Shown in pieces: positions 1 to 7,875 of a DNA stretch of 64,000 nucleotides. A program made the translations under genes and the position numbers. Source of the DNA: JBBDYG01 sp040901765. Lineage in GTDB: Bacteria; Planctomycetota; Planctomycetia; Pirellulales; Lacipirellulaceae. The notes under the pieces were generated by a model. The model saw nothing but the letters and a program-made list of their open reading frames with translations. It did not search any database and was not told the DNA's origin. The stretch covers positions 1 to 64,000 of the forward strand of contig JBBDYG010000071.1 in NCBI GenBank assembly GCA_040901765.1, read 5' to 3'. Within the stretch, counting starts at the first letter, position 1; every line of letters starts with the position of its first letter.

Positions 1-613
1 GAATCCCGTGGACATATGGTAAGCGGCTTGGAGAGAATTTCAACGGGCTGCTAGGTAGAAACCACGTTGCGTTAGCATTGCGGGGAATGTTGTCGGGGTT
101 TGTAGGGAGTCCTCCTCCGCCCACTATAGTGTAGGCGCCGTTATCGGTGTCGCCATTGCCTTGGCCATTGTGTAGCCAATTGGCAAAGCGGATCGCGTCA
201 ACCCAATTAACGAAAACAACTGGATTGTTGCCGCGGCCCGGCTTGACTTCATATTTGGAGCCTATGTTGCCACGCTCGTTAAAGATAATTCCTCCAATCG
301 AATGAGTAGACATTAGATCACTATAGAGCGCCAAGGTATTCGCGCCGGTCGGGTCCTTGGCATTAAGAAGCTCCACATATTGGCTGTTGGACACCTCGTA
401 TTTGCCAATACGATACTCATAGGCGACAGCGCCGAAATGCTGAACACCTTCACTGATTCGATCTCCATCGCTGGCATCGTTCAGGTTGCCGGGATTGCTG
501 ACGAGCACCGTTTCAATAGAAACGGCGTAGCCCGAGCCGGTGACAACAGCACCGATTAACACGGTCGACACGACATAGCCAACGATCCGAGTGCGCGCCA
601 TCAGCGTCCCCAT
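1..613 (-). pseudogene. formylglycine-generating-enzyme-like (SUMF1-fold) secreted protein, 5' part, probable frameshift
   Basis: The minus strand reads from ATG at 613 or, more likely, ATG at 601, which has GGGGACG just upstream. It starts with a signal peptide (MARTRIVGYVV, then a hydrophobic stretch). The motifs that follow are those of planctomycete SUMF1/FGE-sulfatase-domain proteins, which often carry PEP-CTERM tails: IGKYEVSNSQYVELLNAKD, then NPVVFVNWVDAIRFANWLHN, GQGNGDTDNGAYT and ATWFLPS. After FLPS the family expects a short EWYKAAYH-like stretch. Here that frame instead reads SPLKFSPSRL, and AAYHMSTGF appears in the next frame over at about 1-30. The gap between FLPS and AAYH is 22 bases where about 18 are expected. 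That suggests a frameshift, either a pseudogene or a sequence error. The gene runs off the window, so its C-terminus cannot be judged. The family name rests on motif recognition. Confidence 0.7.
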
Positions 614-968
614 TTCCGTTTGAAATTCCGCCTGCCCCGTTACGACCGTGAGATGTTAGTTTACTTACCTGGTGGCGGATTTCGACCCCTTACGGTGAAT
701 ACGGAAGGGTCGCGTCATTGGCCGGGGAAGAATTCCCCCTGCGAGCACCGCCCTCGCGGCCAAAATACGCTCGTTCGGGTTGTGACGAACAATGCTCGCA
801 GTGCCGCCTTTATCGGGCTTCGATCGGCGGCATATTGTAGAGCGGCGGTCCACTCCGCCGTTTTTGGCAAGCTACTCTCTGTGTGGACCTAGAATTTGGT
901 CGGTCGGCTTCGACTCGCACTGGAAGCCGACACATAGCATCCTGTTCGATGCCTCAAGGAGTTATTAA
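614..968. promoter_or_regulatory. intergenic region with two hairpins upstream of the CBS gene
   Basis: This 355-base gap separates divergent genes. At 843-865 there is a 6-bp CGGCGG/CCGCCG stem followed by five T, which has the shape of a plus-strand intrinsic terminator although no plus-strand gene precedes it. At 903-931 a 9-bp perfect stem (GTCGGCTTC/GAAGCCGAC) lies in what would be the leader of the CBS gene. A clear Shine-Dalgarno AAGGAG sits at 957-962, seven bases before the ATG at 969. The short open frames here have no family resemblance and are not called. Confidence 0.4.
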
Positions 969-1451
969 ATGTTGACAGCCGGCGCGATTATGACCACCGA
1001 GTTGACGACGATTCGTCCGGAAGCGTCTGTCGAGGAAGCGATCGGGCTCTTGATCTCTGGCAATATCAGTGGATTGCCGGTTACGAATTCGCTTGGCTGC
1101 CTGGAGGGTGTTATCACTGAGTTCGCCCTTCTGGCGACGGTCTACGATCAGCAAGTAAACGCCCAAACGGTCGCCCAGCACATGACGCGCGAAGTGATTA
1201 CGGCGGACGTGGACGACCCGATCAGCCAACTTGCAGACCTCTGTATCGTCCACCGCGTTCGGAGATTGCCCGTGACAAAGAATGGCCAACTGGTCGGACT
1301 AGTGGCCCGCCGCGACGTGCTTCGGGCGCTCCATCTTTCGCATGGGCTTGAGCGATTCATTGGCAATCTGGAACCGGACCCGCAAGCCGCTAAGATAGAA
1401 TCGAAAGAACCATCTCGCTACCTCCTCGAAACAGAAGTTCAAGCAACGTAA
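969..1451 (+). CDS. tandem CBS-domain protein
   Basis: A 160-residue protein made almost entirely of two CBS domains, roughly residues 8-60 (ending ISGLPVTN...GVITEFALL) and 70-122 (HRVRRLPVTKNGQLVGLVARRDVL). CBS pairs bind adenosyl nucleotides and act as energy or ligand sensors. Nothing here shows which ligand is bound or which protein is controlled, since there is no fused effector domain. The start is well supported by AAGGAG seven bases upstream. It stands alone between two gaps. A stable hairpin in the leader could affect expression. Confidence 0.85.
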   Translation: MLTAGAIMTTELTTIRPEASVEEAIGLLISGNISGLPVTNSLGCLEGVITEFALLATVYDQQVNAQTVAQHMTREVITADVDDPISQLADLCIVHRVRRLPVTKNGQLVGLVARRDVLRALHLSHGLERFIGNLEPDPQAAKIESKEPSRYLLETEVQAT

Positions 1452-1602
1452 CGAGTTGAACATATCAATCACCATTTGACACGCCCCAAAAACTGCCAGA
1501 AGTGACAGCTACAAAGGGCTGGGGGCAATGGTTACGGGTGACCAAGCGTGTCCATCCCGAGGCTCTATCGCCGCCCATCCTGTCGTGCCGTAGAATGGCC
1601 GT

Positions 1603-2595
1603 ATGGATTGCAAATCTTTCCCCGGACGCTGCCTAATCGGCGTTGGTTTGACGCTCATCGGCATTACGCTATTGGCGGCCCGCGCTGAAGTTCCCACCGC
1701 ATCGACGCCGGAATCGGCAGCCGACACGCCAACGAAACCGCTCGACGCGGACCGGGCCTACGCCTACTTGAAGCAGATTTGCGAAATCGGTCCCCGCCCC
1801 AGTGGCAGCCGCGGGATGCAGCGCCAGCAGAAGATGCTCGAGGAGTTCTTCACGAAACTGGGAGCAAAGGTCACCAAGCAAGTGTTCCTCGCCCCCAATC
1901 CGCTGGGCGGCGCGAAGGTGCGCATGACGAACCTCATCGTCACTTGGCATCCCGAACGTACGGAGCGCGTCTTGCTGTGCGCCCATTACGACACGCGGCC
2001 GTTTCCCGATCAAGATCCTAATCCGCGCTTGCGGCGGCAGGGCCGATTCATTGGTGCCAACGACGGCGCGAGTGGGGTCGCGGTGCTGATGGAGCTTGCG
2101 CACTTAATGCCGAAGCTGGCAGGCAACCTCGGTGTCGATTTCGTATTGTTCGACGGCGAGGAGCTCGTTTACGTCGAGGGCCGCGACCGGTACTTCTGGG
2201 GCAGCGAGTGGTTCGCCCAGCAGTACGTTGAAACACCGCCGGAGCATACCTATCGCTGGGGCGTGTTGCTCGATATGGTGGGCGACGCGGACTTGCAGAT
2301 TTACCACGAGCAGAACAGCGTCACGTGGCCCGACACGCGACCGCTGGTTGTGGACATTTGGAGCACGGCGCAGCGACTGGGCGTTGAGGAATTCGTGCCA
2401 CGAGCAAAACACCTGATCCGTGACGATCACTTGGCGCTGAGAAACATCGCACTCATTCCGACGTGCAACATTATCGACTTCGATTACCCCTACTGGCATA
2501 CCGAAGCCGACGCCCCCGGCCGCTGTTCCGGCGAGTCGCTTGTGAAAGTCGGTTGGGTGGTCTACGAATGGTTACGAAAAGAGGTGAATAAGTGA
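1603..2595 (+). CDS. M28-family zinc metallopeptidase / glutaminyl cyclase-like, secreted
   Basis: 330 residues with an N-terminal hydrophobic segment (about 10-27) consistent with secretion. The M28 di-zinc ligands can be read in order: CAHYDTRP (His, Asp), GANDGASG (Asp bridging the zincs), FDGEE (catalytic Glu and ligand Glu), LLDMVGDADL (Asp) and YWHTEADAP (His). The compact domain without extra modules fits the aminopeptidase/glutaminyl-peptide cyclotransferase branch of M28; these motifs do not separate the two activities. It probably acts on peptides in the periplasm. The gene is monocistronic, or reads into the next membrane-protein gene across a hairpin of GTGAGTAG words. Confidence 0.85.
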   Translation: MDCKSFPGRCLIGVGLTLIGITLLAARAEVPTASTPESAADTPTKPLDADRAYAYLKQICEIGPRPSGSRGMQRQQKMLEEFFTKLGAKVTKQVFLAPNPLGGAKVRMTNLIVTWHPERTERVLLCAHYDTRPFPDQDPNPRLRRQGRFIGANDGASGVAVLMELAHLMPKLAGNLGVDFVLFDGEELVYVEGRDRYFWGSEWFAQQYVETPPEHTYRWGVLLDMVGDADLQIYHEQNSVTWPDTRPLVVDIWSTAQRLGVEEFVPRAKHLIRDDHLALRNIALIPTCNIIDFDYPYWHTEADAPGRCSGESLVKVGWVVYEWLRKEVNK

Positions 2596-2684
2596 GTGGT
2601 GAGTAAGTGAGTAGGTAACTTCTTCACCGCTCACCGCTCACCGCTCACCTACTCACCTACTCACCTACTCACCTACTCACCAAG
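2592..2684. repeat. word hairpin, GTGAGTAG/CTACTCAC family
   Basis: The left arm (2592-2616) is made of GTGAG-type words. The right arm (2632-2684) is made of CTCACCG and CTACTCAC words, the latter repeated about four times in tandem. The arms are complementary and could form a long imperfect hairpin. It fills the whole gap between the M28 peptidase and the next ORF. Confidence 0.8.
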
Positions 2685-2687
2685 ATC

Positions 2688-3125
2688 ATGCTCCTTACCA
2701 CTATCCTTTCGTTGACACTGCTCGGAATCGCGGGGCTATTGATCGATACGCACCGTCGGCGGTGGCGGGGGGTGGCTGCCGACGGGAACATCACCGAAAG
2801 CAACCTGCGATATGCCCGCGCCGAGTACCGCCGGCGGATGCGGGCTAGCAGTGCGATCGGTGTCGTGGGCGCGTTGATTGGCGTCTGGCCGCTCGTGCCG
2901 CGGCATCCGCTCTGGATTTCCACCTATCTCGCGCTATTGTTGCTGGCCACGCTGGGAATTGTGATGCTGGCCGTGCTGGATGGCTGGGCCACTTCGCAGC
3001 GCTTCCACCGCTTACGCACCGCCCAACAGATTCTGCAAGCCCGCCTGGCGCACGAACTTGAACAACAAAAAGCACAGTCAACTCCAGCCACGGATACGGA
3101 AACTTCCCAAAGAAAAAAGTTGTGA
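2688..3125 (+). CDS. small membrane protein of unknown function
   Basis: 145 residues that I do not assign to a named family. It has an N-terminal hydrophobic segment (about 2-19), then a basic stretch rich in Arg (RRRWRG, YRRRMR), two further membrane segments (about 55-75 and 83-105), and a hydrophilic, probably helical C-terminus (QQILQARLAHELEQQ). This predicts three membrane spans with a cytoplasmic tail. The ATG directly follows the hairpin repeat, with no convincing Shine-Dalgarno. Codon usage matches the neighbours, so I consider it a real gene. Confidence 0.65.
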   Translation: MLLTTILSLTLLGIAGLLIDTHRRRWRGVAADGNITESNLRYARAEYRRRMRASSAIGVVGALIGVWPLVPRHPLWISTYLALLLLATLGIVMLAVLDGWATSQRFHRLRTAQQILQARLAHELEQQKAQSTPATDTETSQRKKL

Positions 3126-3335
3126 GCCACGGATCGAACACGGATGCAGCACGGATAGAAAGAGGAAAACCGCTGATGAACGCTAATGGGCGCTAATACA
3201 AATAGGCTATTAGCCGTCAGCTTTTAGCCATTAGCCAGAGAAGAATTTATTTCTGGCTATTAGCAAATGGCTAACAGCTAATCGCTTATTTCTCCTTGTT
3301 CCATCCGTGGCAAAGAAATCGCCTCCCCATGTAAT
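3122..3335. repeat. nested hairpin region: CCACGGAT outer arms, GCTATTAGCC inner arms
   Basis: The outer words are GCCACGGATCGAACACGGAT at 3123-3142 and the facing CCATCCGTGGC near 3301-3311. Inside lie GCTAATGG words and a hairpin of GGCTATTAGCC and TTAGCCATTAGCC words around the loop GAAGAATTTATTTC. It overlaps the end of the preceding small membrane-protein gene (stop codon at 3123-3125). Confidence 0.75.
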
Positions 3336-3583
3336 TCTTCATCTGGGTGATGTCAAACTTCAAATGCGACAACTTTGAGGCTGAGTCGCGGGCTGATTTT
3401 CGAAGCTGCTAGCAGTTCGGCTCTAGAATTTTCGGGGAATCGTGAACAAACGTCGAAAACCCCTTCAAATCCAGGGCGTTTGGCTTGTTGCATTTGAAGT
3501 TTGAACTCACCTCTGCGATAATCGGTGTTATCTGCGGACAGCGACATTGATTTCTTCGCACCAACTCGAACCGATCGAACTTG
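3336..3583. other. intergenic, nothing recognised
   Basis: Short open frames exist on both strands here, but none has family motifs, a Shine-Dalgarno site or a sensible neighbour relation. The stretch near 3350-3380 and 3490-3510 repeats the string CAAATGC/GCATTTG with AACTT (facing inverted words around CTTCAAATGCAAC), a weak hairpin. I see no promoter that I would call. Confidence 0.4.
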
Positions 3584-4243
3584 ATGGACCCCTTTCGCTT
3601 TGCTCTGGCCGCGGTTCCGCTCGCAGCGTACTGCGCTCTGCTGGGCTTGATTAACTTGCGGCGCAAGCCGCTGGTGACGAGCGGAGCCAGTGACTTGGCC
3701 GTGTTAGGGGTCGCGCTCACCGGTGCGGTGTGGATCGGCCCGCTGGAGCTTTTTCGGCCTCAAGCCGCCACCGCAGAGTTCGGCAATTACATCTGGCCGA
3801 TTTTGATTGCGTTCTACTGGTTATGGGTGTCGCTCGCCGTGCTCACGGCTCGGCCTCGGCTGGTGGTATACAACACCAGCACCGAGGAACTGCGCCCGGT
3901 GTTGGTCGAGGCCGTCGCGCCGCTCGACCCCACCGCCCGTTGGGCGGGCGACAGCCTGTTGCTGCCGCGACTAGGCGTGCAGCTTCATCTCGACGAGTTC
4001 TCGCTCATGCGAAACGTGTCGCTTGTCAGCACCGGCGGAGATCAGAATCTCGAAAGCTGGCGGCGATTGGCGAGCGCCCTCCGCCGCGGCATGGGCTCGC
4101 TGCGCGTTCGGCCCAACCCGCGTGCTGCGGGTTTTTTGATTGTAGCCCTGCTGCTGTTCGGCGGCTGCGTGGCGCACTTGATAAATCACCCGCAAGAACT
4201 GGCAGCAGCCATTCGGCAGGTCTTTGCCTATGGCGCCGCTTGA
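3584..4243 (+). CDS. conserved membrane protein of unknown function
   Basis: 219 residues from the ATG at 3584 (a TTG one codon upstream is less likely). Predicted membrane segments lie at about 6-26, 39-57, 72-90 and, near the C-terminus, 185-203. Between the third and fourth is a soluble region of about 90 residues (RPRLVVYNTSTEELRPVLVEAV and LLPRLGVQLHLDEFSLMRNVSL). I recall similar hypothetical proteins in planctomycetes but know no function. It lies about 200 bases upstream of motA on the same strand. The spacing does not argue for an operon. Confidence 0.65.
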   Translation: MDPFRFALAAVPLAAYCALLGLINLRRKPLVTSGASDLAVLGVALTGAVWIGPLELFRPQAATAEFGNYIWPILIAFYWLWVSLAVLTARPRLVVYNTSTEELRPVLVEAVAPLDPTARWAGDSLLLPRLGVQLHLDEFSLMRNVSLVSTGGDQNLESWRRLASALRRGMGSLRVRPNPRAAGFLIVALLLFGGCVAHLINHPQELAAAIRQVFAYGAA

Positions 4244-4440
4244 TTTCGTTGGACTGCTCGTCTAGCCCGCATAACTAGCTCAATCCTTCCCGCCGCTACG
4301 GCTCTCGCCGCGCCACGTCCGCATCAGGCGGCATTTCAAGCTACATATAACCGTGGCACATCGCGCCGAGGGCACTTGCGCACCGCGGATGGGCTACGCA
4401 CACTTCGCGCGCTCGCCGAGAGGCGAATGAGGCTGCATCG

Positions 4441-5301
4441 ATGATTGTTCTCGTGGGCTGCTTCGTGGTTCTGGGTGCGGTGATTGCCGGATTTACCATC
4501 TCCGGCGGTCACGTCGGCGCGCTGATCCACCCTGCGGAAATTCTGACGATCGGAGGCGCCGCGACGGGCGCATTGATCGTCATGTCCCCAGCCAAAGTCT
4601 TGAAGGATCTCGCCCGCGGCATACTTCAGGCCATTAAAGGAGGCGCCTTCAACAAGCAGACTTACGCCGAGCTATTCGGCGTGATGTACGAACTATTCCG
4701 AAGCGCACGTCGCGACGGTCTGCTGGCTTTGGAGCAACACGTTAGTAATCCGCACGACAGCGCCCTGTTCAATAAGTATCCGCGGATTGTGAAGAATCAT
4801 CACGTCACGCAGTTCATTTGCGGCAGCTTGTCGCCGCTGGTGGAGGGTTCCGCTAAGGCGGAAGACCTGCCGGCACTATTTGCGGCCGAACTGCGGGTCA
4901 TCGAAGACGAGCACCACGCGCCGATTTCGGTCCTTGCGAAGACCGCCGACGCGCTGCCAGGATTCGGCATTGTCGCGGCGGTACTGGGCATCGTCATTAC
5001 GATGGGACACATCGATGGACCGGTCGAAGAGATCGGGCATAAAGTCGGCGCGGCGCTGGTTGGCACGTTTCTCGGCATCCTGTTGTCGTACGGATTCGTC
5101 GCGCCGCTGGTGGGGCGCATGGAAATGCTAAGCGCGGAGGAAATGAGCTTCTTCCGCACGATCGTGGCTATGGTCAACGGCTTCGCCAACGACCGCCCGC
5201 CGAAGATCGTCATCGAGCAAGCCCGTCGCGGCGTCGGCACTCAATACCGACCGACGCGAGACGAACTCGATGAATTGTTTAAGGCGGCGGAAGCAGGTTA
5301 A
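4441..5301 (+). CDS. motA: flagellar motor stator protein MotA
   Basis: 286 residues with the MotA layout: two N-terminal membrane segments (MIVLVGCFVVLGAVIAGFTI and the region after HVGALIHPAEILTIGGAATGA), a cytoplasmic domain with the family string GLLALEQHV, then two more membrane segments (FGIVAAVLGIVITMGHI, GAALVGTFLGILLSYGFVAPL). MotA with MotB forms the proton-driven stator of the flagellar motor in the inner membrane. motB follows 84 bases downstream, across a hairpin. No other flagellar gene is in the window, so swimming-stage flagella in this organism must be encoded elsewhere. Confidence 0.95.
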   Translation: MIVLVGCFVVLGAVIAGFTISGGHVGALIHPAEILTIGGAATGALIVMSPAKVLKDLARGILQAIKGGAFNKQTYAELFGVMYELFRSARRDGLLALEQHVSNPHDSALFNKYPRIVKNHHVTQFICGSLSPLVEGSAKAEDLPALFAAELRVIEDEHHAPISVLAKTADALPGFGIVAAVLGIVITMGHIDGPVEEIGHKVGAALVGTFLGILLSYGFVAPLVGRMEMLSAEEMSFFRTIVAMVNGFANDRPPKIVIEQARRGVGTQYRPTRDELDELFKAAEAG

Positions 5302-5306
5302 GGAAA

Positions 5307-5374
5307 GCGATGAGCGATAAACGATGAACGATAAACGTTCATAACTCATCGCTTATCGTTCATCATTCATCGCT
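5307..5374. repeat. word hairpin, GCGATGA/TCATCGC family, between motA and motB
   Basis: The left arm has GCGATGAGCGATAAACGATG words and the right arm faces it with TTATCGTTCATCATTCATCGC-type words. The centre is AACGTT. It fills the gap between motA and motB and could attenuate motB or stabilise motA mRNA. No T-run follows, so it is not a typical intrinsic terminator. Confidence 0.8.
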
Positions 5375-5385
5375 AGAGGGCATAT

Positions 5386-6126
5386 ATGGCCGGTAAAGGT
5401 GGCGGAGCTTGGAAGGTGGCGTACGCGGACTTCGTGACCGCGATGATGGCGTTTTTTCTGGTGATGTGGATTACCTCGCAAGACGCGGACACCCGCGAGG
5501 CGATCTCGCACTACTTTCAAGACCCATTCGGCTCTGGCGCGCACCACGAGCCGGGGAGCACCTCGGTGGCCAGCGAGATGAAGCACCGCTTTCCGGGCGT
5601 GGACCATCGGCAGGTTGGCGGTCACAACCGCCACCGCGGCGATGCCGGTCCGCAGGTGTCGCCCGACCCACACGCGCAACATGCGGGGCTAATCTATCGC
5701 AAGAGCGGCAACTCCGATCTCGGCGTGACCGTGCTGTTCGAGGAAGGCTCCGCTGCGCTCACGCCGCGGGCCGAGCAGCAACTCGATGAAATCCTGCCGA
5801 CGCTGCTGGGCAAGATGCACCGCGTGGAAATCCGCGGCCATACCTCGCGGCGACCGCTGGCATCGGGCGGCCCGTTCGCCAATCCCTGGCAGCTCTCTTA
5901 CACCCGCTGCATGGCGACCATGGACTACCTGGTAAAGAAGGGCTTGGAAGCCGACCGCATTCGCTTGAGCCAATCGGCCGGCCACGAGCCGATGCTCACC
6001 GGCCTGGAGCCGCAGTCGCTTCGCTACAACTCCCGCGTGGAGGTGCTTCCGCTGCCGGAAATACTGGAGGAACCTTCCTCCGAACCGGTTGGCCCCGCTT
6101 CAGCGCCGCACGGCGACGGCCACTAG
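5386..6126 (+). CDS. motB: flagellar motor stator protein MotB
   Basis: 246 residues. The N-terminus reads WKVAYADFVTAMMAFFLVMW, the MotB membrane helix with the conserved proton-carrying Asp at residue 15. A linker rich in His/Gly follows (about 50-105), then an OmpA-like peptidoglycan-binding domain (about 115-230: VLFEEGSAALTP, VEIRGHTSRRP, LSYTRCMATMDYLV, NSRVEV). It anchors the stator to the cell wall. AGAGGG lies 8-13 bases upstream of the ATG, supporting this start. The His-rich linker (HHEPGS, DHRQVGGHNRHRGD, PDPHAQH) is unusual and could bind metal, but that is only inference. Confidence 0.95.
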   Translation: MAGKGGGAWKVAYADFVTAMMAFFLVMWITSQDADTREAISHYFQDPFGSGAHHEPGSTSVASEMKHRFPGVDHRQVGGHNRHRGDAGPQVSPDPHAQHAGLIYRKSGNSDLGVTVLFEEGSAALTPRAEQQLDEILPTLLGKMHRVEIRGHTSRRPLASGGPFANPWQLSYTRCMATMDYLVKKGLEADRIRLSQSAGHEPMLTGLEPQSLRYNSRVEVLPLPEILEEPSSEPVGPASAPHGDGH

Positions 6127-6597
6127 CCGCTCGCGGATCAGCGTTCTTCGTTCGCGAATGCGCGGGCTTGCCGCGACGCCCACCACGGCAGACAGGCTTC
6201 GATTTCGGCGCGGGGTATTCAAGCCGAAGGCTTGGCAGCTATTAGCCGGCGGTAAGCGAAGCGCCACCGCCGGTGAATCGATCGGTACGAATAAGCACCC
6301 CGGAGGGCGTGCCAGCAACTTTGTGGCAAGCAAGATTGCTGCGACCCCTATCGGGGTCGTTCGCGAACAATGATCGCTTTCCGGTGATGCGCTGCGCGAC
6401 CACCGGCTAATGGCTGTCATCCTGCTGGGATGAGGTGGTCGTTCAAGAATCAGGATCGCCGATGAAACGGTTACCGGCATTGAGCGGAACCCCGTTACTT
6501 CCACGCTAATTGGCGTGGCGGGCAGGGCGTGGTATCTTGGGGACCGGTATTTTGCGGTCGCTGGGCGTGCAGCTTTTGATCGGTGAGGCCTGTTGCG
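6127..6597. other. intergenic region with a dispersed repeat and a hairpin
   Basis: At about 6168-6213 lies one of three copies of a dispersed element (core CGACGCCCACCACGGC) also found at 9801-9859 and 62816-62870. At 6246-6273 there is an 8-bp perfect stem (CCGGCGGT/ACCGCCGG). Long open frames cross here on the minus strand but are shadows with no family motif. No promoter is clear. Confidence 0.5.
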
Positions 6598-7656
6598 ATG
6601 AGCGGTTCCGACGCTTCTCCACCCATTTCGTTCTCGCGGTTGCTGATGGTGCTCGTGCCAATCGCGGCGCTGGCGGCTGTGGGATACTACGTGTATCCGT
6701 CGTTCACCGAATCTCGCGCTCGCGACGAGATGCAGACCCGTGTGTTCGATCGACTGTTGGGCGATGCCCAGGCGAATCCGGCGGCGGCGATTGAGTTTGT
6801 GGATCGCGATGGCGATTTGCTCAACGATCCGCCGCCCGAGGATCAATGCATCGCGCCGGAGTCGCTTGTGGTTTCCTACGTTGCGACGGCGGAGCCGGGA
6901 GATGCGGCAACGACTTGGCAGCCCGTTATGGATGCGCTCGGCGAGCGGCTGGGCGTGCCCGTGAAGTATGTCGACTACGCGAATACCGACGATCAACTTG
7001 AGGCACTCGCCACCGGGGAATTGCACGTTGCCGGATTAACGACCGGTACAGTCCCCACGGCGGTTGCCCAGGCGGGGTTCGTGCCGGTCTGCACCTTCGG
7101 GAAGGACGATGGCACGTTTGGCTATACGATGAAGATCATCGTGCCGGCCGACAGTCCTATCAAAAACGTCGAAGATCTGCGCGGGCATAAAGTCACCTTC
7201 GAGCGGCCGAATTCCAACTCGGGCTTCAAGGCGGCGTTGGTGTTATTGATGGATAAGCACAAAATGCTGCCGGAGCGGGACTATGACTGGGGTTTCTCGA
7301 TGGGGCACGACGAATCGATTCGCCGCGTGGCGAGCAAAGACTACGAAGCCGCGCCGGTCGCAAGCGATTTGCTTGATCGCATGGCGGCGCAGGGAGAGGT
7401 GAACCTCGACGCGATACGCACGGTGTATGAATCGGAACCGTTTCCGCCGGCGGCGATTGGGTACGTTTACAATCTGAAGCCCGAGTGGCGCAAGGCGATT
7501 GAGGAAGTGCTACTCGCGATCGAGTGGCAAGGAACCCCGATTGCCGAGGAATATGGCGCGAGTGGGGCGACGAAGTTCGTGCCGGTCAACTACAAGGATG
7601 CCTGGTCCAACATCCGCCGCGTGGACGCCACCGTAGCCGCCGCCCGCAAGAATTAA
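6598..7656 (+). CDS. membrane-anchored PhnD-like substrate-binding protein
   Basis: 352 residues from ATG 6598 (a GTG at 6583 is possible). An uncleaved-looking N-terminal membrane helix (LLMVLVPIAALAAVGYYVYP) is followed by about 60 linker residues and a periplasmic-binding-protein fold of the phosphate/phosphonate PhnD type: LVVSYVATAEPGD, WQPVMDALGERLGVPVKYVD, GELHVAGLTTGTVPTAVAQAGFV, then IIVPADSPIKNVEDLRGHKV and FERPNSNSGFKAALVLL. Such proteins bind oxyanions for an ABC importer. No permease or ATPase gene lies next to it, so the ligand is unknown and a sensory or scavenging role is possible. Confidence 0.8.
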   Translation: MSGSDASPPISFSRLLMVLVPIAALAAVGYYVYPSFTESRARDEMQTRVFDRLLGDAQANPAAAIEFVDRDGDLLNDPPPEDQCIAPESLVVSYVATAEPGDAATTWQPVMDALGERLGVPVKYVDYANTDDQLEALATGELHVAGLTTGTVPTAVAQAGFVPVCTFGKDDGTFGYTMKIIVPADSPIKNVEDLRGHKVTFERPNSNSGFKAALVLLMDKHKMLPERDYDWGFSMGHDESIRRVASKDYEAAPVASDLLDRMAAQGEVNLDAIRTVYESEPFPPAAIGYVYNLKPEWRKAIEEVLLAIEWQGTPIAEEYGASGATKFVPVNYKDAWSNIRRVDATVAAARKN

Positions 7657-7672
7657 ACGAGAGCAGAGAAAC

Positions 7673-7833
7673 TAGCCACGGATGAAACGCGGATTGAACA
7701 GGGAGAGTAGGCAGTAGGCAGTAAGCAGTGATGACAGCAAATCGCTGCCGTCTGCCCGCTGCCCTCTGCCTGCTAATGTCTGACAGCTAATTGCTCATTC
7801 ATCCGTGTTCAATCCGTGTTTCATCCGTGGCTA
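7673..7833. repeat. nested hairpin: 28-bp CCACGGATG outer arms around an inner GGCAG-word hairpin
   Basis: The outer arms 7673-7700 and 7806-7833 are complementary over 28 bases with one mismatch (TAGCCACGGATGAAAC facing GTTTCATCCGTGGCTA). Inside, AGTAGGCAGTAGGCAGTAAG faces CTGCCCGCTGCCCTCTGCCT. The same outer arm recurs at 8824-8851/8971-8998, 3122-3335, 38874-38908 and 49662-49853. Confidence 0.9.
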
Positions 7834-7875
7834 AATTGAAATTGATGTAATCCGTGGTTGAAGTGAGGGAATTGT

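Noticed and set aside
843..865. Intrinsic terminator of a plus-strand gene
   Set aside because: The hairpin and T-run have the right shape, but no plus-strand gene lies upstream, so I list it only as a structure.
2632..2684. Tandem CTCACCG/CTACTCAC repeats resembling a CRISPR array
   Set aside because: The repeats are 7-8 bases with no spacers, form one arm of a hairpin, and no cas gene is present.
6100..7026. 308-residue open frame on the minus strand
   Set aside because: It overlaps the PhnD-like gene on the other strand, has no family motif and starts in a dispersed repeat (AVVGVAA).
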